A stretch of DNA of 15,593 nucleotides from JAZMZS01 sp045580775 (GTDB taxonomy: Bacteria > Bacillota > Clostridia > Oscillospirales > CAG-272): assembly GCA_045580775.1 (NCBI GenBank), contig JAZNOK010000018.1, positions 1-15,593 on the forward strand, in the 5' to 3' direction. The notes under the pieces are model-generated. The model made no database searches and was not told the DNA's origin. It saw only the letters and a list, made by a program, of their open reading frames with translations. The position numbers and the translations under genes are program-made. Positions 12,252 through 15,593 of this stretch are shown here, one piece after another (the stretch's first letter is position 1; each line of letters starts with the position of its first letter).

Positions 12252-13178
12252 ATGAAAATATATAAGAATGTGTGTGAACTCATCGGAGAAACACCTCTGA
12301 TGGAGCTGTCAAATTACGAAAAAAACCACAATATAGACGCTACCGTGTTGGCAAAGCTTGAGTTTTTCAATCCTGCAGGAAGTGCCAAGGACAGAATAGC
12401 AAAAGAGATGATAGAGAATGCGGAAAAAGAGGGGCTTCTCAGAGAAGGCTCTGTAATAATCGAGCCTACCAGTGGAAATACAGGTATAGGACTAGCCTCT
12501 GTCGCTGCATCAAAGGGATATAAGGTTATTTTAACCATGCCTGATACTATGAGTGTTGAGAGGCAAAAGCTCCTTGCCGCCTATGGTGCACAGATCGTGC
12601 TCACAGACGGAGCGAATGGAATGAAAGGAGCGATCGAGCGTGCTGAGAAGATAGCAGAGAACACCCCGAACAGCTATCTTTGCGGGCAGTTTGTGAATAT
12701 GTCAAACCCAAACGCTCATAGAAAAACTACAGGACCTGAGATATGGCGTGATACAGAAGGCAAGGTCGATATATTTGTTGCTTGTGCAGGTACAGGCGGC
12801 ACCGTGTCCGGTACGGGTGCTTATCTAAAGGCACAAGACCCGAATATAAAGATAGTCGCGGTTGAGCCTGCGGGCTCGCCTGTCCTTTCAGGCGGAAAGG
12901 CAGGAGCACACAAGATACAGGGCATCGGTGCAGGGTTTGTTCCGGATACTCTGGATAGATCAGTGTATGACGAAGTCATTTGTGTCGGGGATGATGATGC
13001 ATATCAAACGGGCAAAGAGATAGCACGTACAGAAGGTATCCTTGTCGGAATAAGTTCAGGTGCGTGCGTGTATGCAGCATGTGAGCTGGCAAAAAGGGAA
13101 GAAAACCGAGGAAAGGTCATAGTAGCACTGCTTCCCGATACAGGTGAAAGATATCTTTCTACAACAATGTTTGACTGA
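12252..13178 (+). CDS. cysK: Cysteine synthase (O-acetylserine sulfhydrylase) family, PLP-dependent
   Basis: Makes cysteine from O-acetylserine and sulfide. The 308 residues are standard for CysK. PLP-binding K46 lies in NPAGSAKDR, the substrate loop TSGNTG at 73-78, and the phosphate-binding GTGGTVSGTG at 180-189. ISSGA appears near the C-terminus, and the protein ends in GERYLSTTMFD, typical of CysK. I chose ATG 12252: GAGGTG (12240-12245) is six bases upstream, while the in-frame GTG at 12243 is itself part of that ribosome site. luxS follows after 14 bases. Because luxS yields homocysteine, a cystathionine beta-synthase-like (MccA-type) role of this close family is a reasonable alternative; no cystathionine lyase gene is in the window to support it. 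Confidence 0.93.
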   Translation: MKIYKNVCELIGETPLMELSNYEKNHNIDATVLAKLEFFNPAGSAKDRIAKEMIENAEKEGLLREGSVIIEPTSGNTGIGLASVAASKGYKVILTMPDTMSVERQKLLAAYGAQIVLTDGANGMKGAIERAEKIAENTPNSYLCGQFVNMSNPNAHRKTTGPEIWRDTEGKVDIFVACAGTGGTVSGTGAYLKAQDPNIKIVAVEPAGSPVLSGGKAGAHKIQGIGAGFVPDTLDRSVYDEVICVGDDDAYQTGKEIARTEGILVGISSGACVYAACELAKREENRGKVIVALLPDTGERYLSTTMFD

Positions 13179-13192
13179 AGCGAGGTGTCGAT

Positions 13193-13654
13193 ATGAAGAA
13201 GATCGCGAGCTTTACTGTGGATCATGATAAACTGACAAAGGGTATGTACATCTCCCGTATAGACGGAGACTGCATTACCTACGATATAAGAATGAAGATA
13301 CCGAATGCAGGTGATTATCTCAGTGCGAGCGAAGCTCATACTATAGAGCATTTGTTCGCTACCTATGCGAGAAATTCACAGTATACGGATAGTGTGATAT
13401 ATGTAGGGCCTATGGGATGCCGTACAGGGTTTTATATGATAATGAGAGATAATGTGTCGCACAATGAGTCGATTGGTTTGGTACGTGATGTGTTTAGGTT
13501 CATTTCTCAATTTGACGGAGAGATACCCGGAAACAAACGTAAAGAATGCGGAAACTACCTGGACCATGATCTCGTCTCTGCACGAAGATCGGCACTTGAC
13601 ATGTGTACGGTTCTTTCTGATTGGACCCCGGAGAAACTGAAGTATAAAGAGTAA
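13193..13654 (+). CDS. luxS: S-ribosylhomocysteine lyase LuxS
   Basis: Cleaves S-ribosylhomocysteine into homocysteine and DPD, the precursor of autoinducer-2, completing detoxification of S-adenosylhomocysteine. The 153 residues are the usual length. The metal site is complete: H49 and H53 in HTIEHLFATYARN with E52, and C119 in KECGNYLDHDL. The second catalytic cysteine is C76 in GPMGCRTGFY. The ATG has GAGGTG five bases upstream. It is 14 bases downstream of cysK and closes the operon before a strong terminator. The partner nucleosidase gene (mtn/pfs), which makes its substrate, is not in the window. Whether AI-2 serves as a signal here cannot be told, since no AI-2 receptor or Lsr-type importer is seen. 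Confidence 0.98.
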   Translation: MKKIASFTVDHDKLTKGMYISRIDGDCITYDIRMKIPNAGDYLSASEAHTIEHLFATYARNSQYTDSVIYVGPMGCRTGFYMIMRDNVSHNESIGLVRDVFRFISQFDGEIPGNKRKECGNYLDHDLVSARRSALDMCTVLSDWTPEKLKYKE

Positions 13655-13666
13655 ACAAAAGAAGCA

Positions 13667-13712
13667 TTTCCCCCGCACATCTGATAATGATGTGCGGGGG
13701 AAAACTATTTTT
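13667..13712 (+). terminator. Strong intrinsic terminator between convergent luxS and the ABC exporter
   Basis: Perfect 15-bp arms (13667-13681 and 13689-13703), containing CCCCCGCACATC and its complement, enclose a 7-base loop. A T-run (13708-13712) follows on the plus strand, 13 bases after the luxS stop. On the minus strand the stem is followed by TGCTTCTTTTG, so it may also end the ABC exporter transcript. I see nothing else in 13713-13796. Confidence 0.92.
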
Positions 13713-13796
13713 GCGATATGAAGTTGAGCTGATCAGGTACACAGCAATATAACTTTGATAAGAGTCAACCCGGATAGGTATGCCGACGCCGTTTTG

Positions 13797-15530
13797 TTAT
13801 TTTCCGGCTGACTGAATTTTGTACATTCTGGCATATATTCCACCCAAAGCTACAAGCTCGTCGTGATTTCCGCATTCTGCTATTCTGCCTTCGGATATAA
13901 CGAGTATCATATCCGCCCCTCTTATTGTAGAGAGTCTGTGAGCGATAGCGAATATTGTGTGCTTTCCGCTGATAGAGCTGATTGCCTTTTGTATCTGCTG
14001 TTCCGTTTCCACATCTACGGAAGCTGTAGCTTCATCCAGGATGATGATTGGAGAGCGTCTGAGGATGGCACGTGCGATCGCAACTCGTTGCTTTTGTCCT
14101 CCCGACAGACGCAGACCACGCTCTCCTACGACAGTATTATAACCGAGCGGCATGCCGAGTATGTCCTCATGGATATTTGCTGCCATTGCCGCATGCTCTA
14201 TTTCGTCATGCGTAGCTGATGGCCTTGCGTATGCTATGTTTTCTTCTATTGTTCCGTTGAACAGGAAAGTATCCTGCAGTACAGGAGAGATGTTTTGCCT
14301 CAGCTCGGATAGAGAAACATCCTTTATATCGGTTCCGTCGATCAGAATACGCCCCTCCGTAGGATCGTAGAAACGGGAAATAAGCTGAGTAAGCGTAGTT
14401 TTTCCCACTCCTGTCGGACCTACCAGTGCTACAGTCATTCCTGCATCAGCCGAAAAGGATATATTACGCAACACGTCCTCCCCATCTCCGTATGCAAAGC
14501 TGACATTCTCGAACGTGACATTTCCTTTTGCCTGCCCGAGTTTTTTTGGGGAAGGGACTTCTTTAATTTTTGTGTCTGTGTCGATTATGCTCATTACACG
14601 TTCGGCACTTGCCATAGCCTGCTGGAGATTTTCGAGCATGGTAGCCAGTCCCGATATCGGAGCATAAAAGAGACTGAGATAGAGAACAAAGCTGAGTACG
14701 TCTTCTGTGTTGAGTCCCTCTTTTGCCGCCATGATACCGCCGAAGCATACGACAAGTACCGTGCCCAGAGAAGAAATAAACTCTACACCCGGGTGAAAGA
14801 GAGCACTTTTTTTCAGTGCGTGCAGAACAAGTCCAATGTGCTCGGAGCTTACCTTGCGGACGTTGCCTTTTTCATAGTCCTCCCGACCGAAGGATTGTAT
14901 CTCGTGCACTCCTGACAGATTGTCTTGGATCTTGCCGGATAGCTCACCCTGCTTTTTTTGTGCAGTGCGGAACAGCGGGCGTATCTTTTTGATAAAGAAC
15001 ATTCCCATCAGCAGAATGAGCGGTATCGGAGCACAGGTGATAAGTGCCAGCTTTGCGTTGATAGACAGAAGAATGACCAGCACTCCCGCAAATGTCACAA
15101 GATTTGTGACCATGTCAGGTATGATGTGAGCGTAAAGCAGCTCAAAGTCTCTTGTATCGGTGATTATCCTACTGAGAAGATCGCCTGTTTGCTTATCATG
15201 AAAAAAGGAAAGATCCAGAGATTGAACTTTTTCGTAGGTTTTGCATCTGACATCCCCCACGAGGTTGTGAGCCGCCTTGTGTGCGAGATAATTAGACAAA
15301 AACCGAAACAGCACTCTGCATAGATACAGCCCGAAAAGACCCATACCCAACCACAGTATCAGAGGCATACTTTGCTCTGATGCACCTTCTCCGATGAGTG
15401 CGGTAGCGTATGACAGAACTCGCGGTGCTATCAGGTTTACCATAGTCAGACACAGGGTCGATAGTATTGCCAATATGTAATAACCCTTGTATCTTACGGC
15501 TTCTTTTGACAGCCGAAGAATAATTTTCAT
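13797..15530 (-). CDS. ABC exporter, fused permease and ATPase (MsbA/LmrA-like half transporter)
   Basis: A membrane export pump of 577 residues, the standard length of a homodimer-forming half transporter. The type-I exporter membrane domain covers about 1-310, with hydrophobic segments near 16-38, 57-78, 130-156, 158-179, 248-268 and 275-297. The ATPase domain (about 336-577) has every motif: Walker A GPTGVGKT (371-378), Q-loop Q419, signature LSGGQ (475-479), Walker B IIILDE (495-500), D-loop SVD and switch H531. The start ATG 15530-15528 has GAGGTG five bases upstream. It is convergent with luxS; the gene beyond its start is outside the window. The substrate (drug, lipid or peptide) cannot be inferred. 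Single-gene forms like this work as homodimers, but a second half transporter might lie beyond the window edge downstream-independent of this unit. Confidence 0.95.
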   Translation of the reverse strand: MKIILRLSKEAVRYKGYYILAILSTLCLTMVNLIAPRVLSYATALIGEGASEQSMPLILWLGMGLFGLYLCRVLFRFLSNYLAHKAAHNLVGDVRCKTYEKVQSLDLSFFHDKQTGDLLSRIITDTRDFELLYAHIIPDMVTNLVTFAGVLVILLSINAKLALITCAPIPLILLMGMFFIKKIRPLFRTAQKKQGELSGKIQDNLSGVHEIQSFGREDYEKGNVRKVSSEHIGLVLHALKKSALFHPGVEFISSLGTVLVVCFGGIMAAKEGLNTEDVLSFVLYLSLFYAPISGLATMLENLQQAMASAERVMSIIDTDTKIKEVPSPKKLGQAKGNVTFENVSFAYGDGEDVLRNISFSADAGMTVALVGPTGVGKTTLTQLISRFYDPTEGRILIDGTDIKDVSLSELRQNISPVLQDTFLFNGTIEENIAYARPSATHDEIEHAAMAANIHEDILGMPLGYNTVVGERGLRLSGGQKQRVAIARAILRRSPIIILDEATASVDVETEQQIQKAISSISGKHTIFAIAHRLSTIRGADMILVISEGRIAECGNHDELVALGGIYARMYKIQSAGK

Positions 15531-15593
15531 TTTTACACCTCTATAGCAGCATTATTTCTTTTTTATTGTTTCCATATATTTTAGCACGGATTG
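15531..15593 (-). promoter_or_regulatory. Leader of the ABC exporter
   Basis: Contains the ribosome site GAGGTG and a -10-like TAAAAT on the minus strand (15583-15578). Its -35 would lie beyond the window end, so the promoter cannot be judged. No other feature is visible. Confidence 0.25.

Noticed and set aside
1..15593. CRISPR array, transposon, prophage, tRNA or toxin-antitoxin locus
   Set aside because: No regularly spaced repeats, transposase or integrase motifs, cloverleaf sequences or small paired genes were seen on either strand.

Overview
The window looks like a chromosomal stretch of a low-to-mid-GC Firmicute, most likely a clostridial gut-type bacterium (Ruminococcaceae/Oscillospirales-like). 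This rests on gene content and style: Gram-positive ribosome binding sites (GGAGG, AAAGGAG), sigma-A-like promoters, a lipoprotein sugar-binding protein, a split transketolase and a membrane-anchored HtrA. The genus is my inference and cannot be proved from the sequence. I see no transposase, integrase, phage gene, CRISPR array, tRNA or rRNA.

Left part (1-9262): every gene is on the minus strand. In transcription order these are queA (queuosine tRNA modification), ruvX/yqgF (Holliday-junction resolvase family), an HtrA/DegP-type membrane protease, an OmpR-type response regulator overlapping its sensor kinase, and a strong intrinsic terminator. After a 569-base gap comes a CUT1-type carbohydrate ABC importer: binding lipoprotein, MalF-like permease and MalG-like permease, the last cut off by the window edge. 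HtrA next to a two-component system recalls envelope/secretion-stress circuits such as CssRS-HtrA. A tandem GTCA-type repeat at the htrA promoter could be the regulator's own site.

Right part (9391-13654): the plus strand carries dapA (lysine/diaminopimelate synthesis), a split transketolase (N and C halves joined by TAATG), cysK and luxS. The promoter for the transketolase pair is built into the end of dapA, with its -35 box containing the dapA stop codon. cysK and luxS form a short sulfur and activated-methyl-cycle operon that also yields the AI-2 precursor. The window closes with a convergent minus-strand ABC exporter (13797-15530) that shares a strong hairpin terminator with luxS.

The genes are ordinary. 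The most interesting parts are non-coding: (i) a compact plus-strand promoter, long hairpin and terminator-like hairpin at 3084-3204 with no reading frame, a candidate small RNA divergent from the sugar importer; (ii) the repeat array at the htrA promoter; (iii) a nested inverted-repeat region at 8039-8207 between queA and ruvX; (iv) a 12-bp-stem hairpin between htrA and its two-component genes. I found no convincing new multi-gene system.
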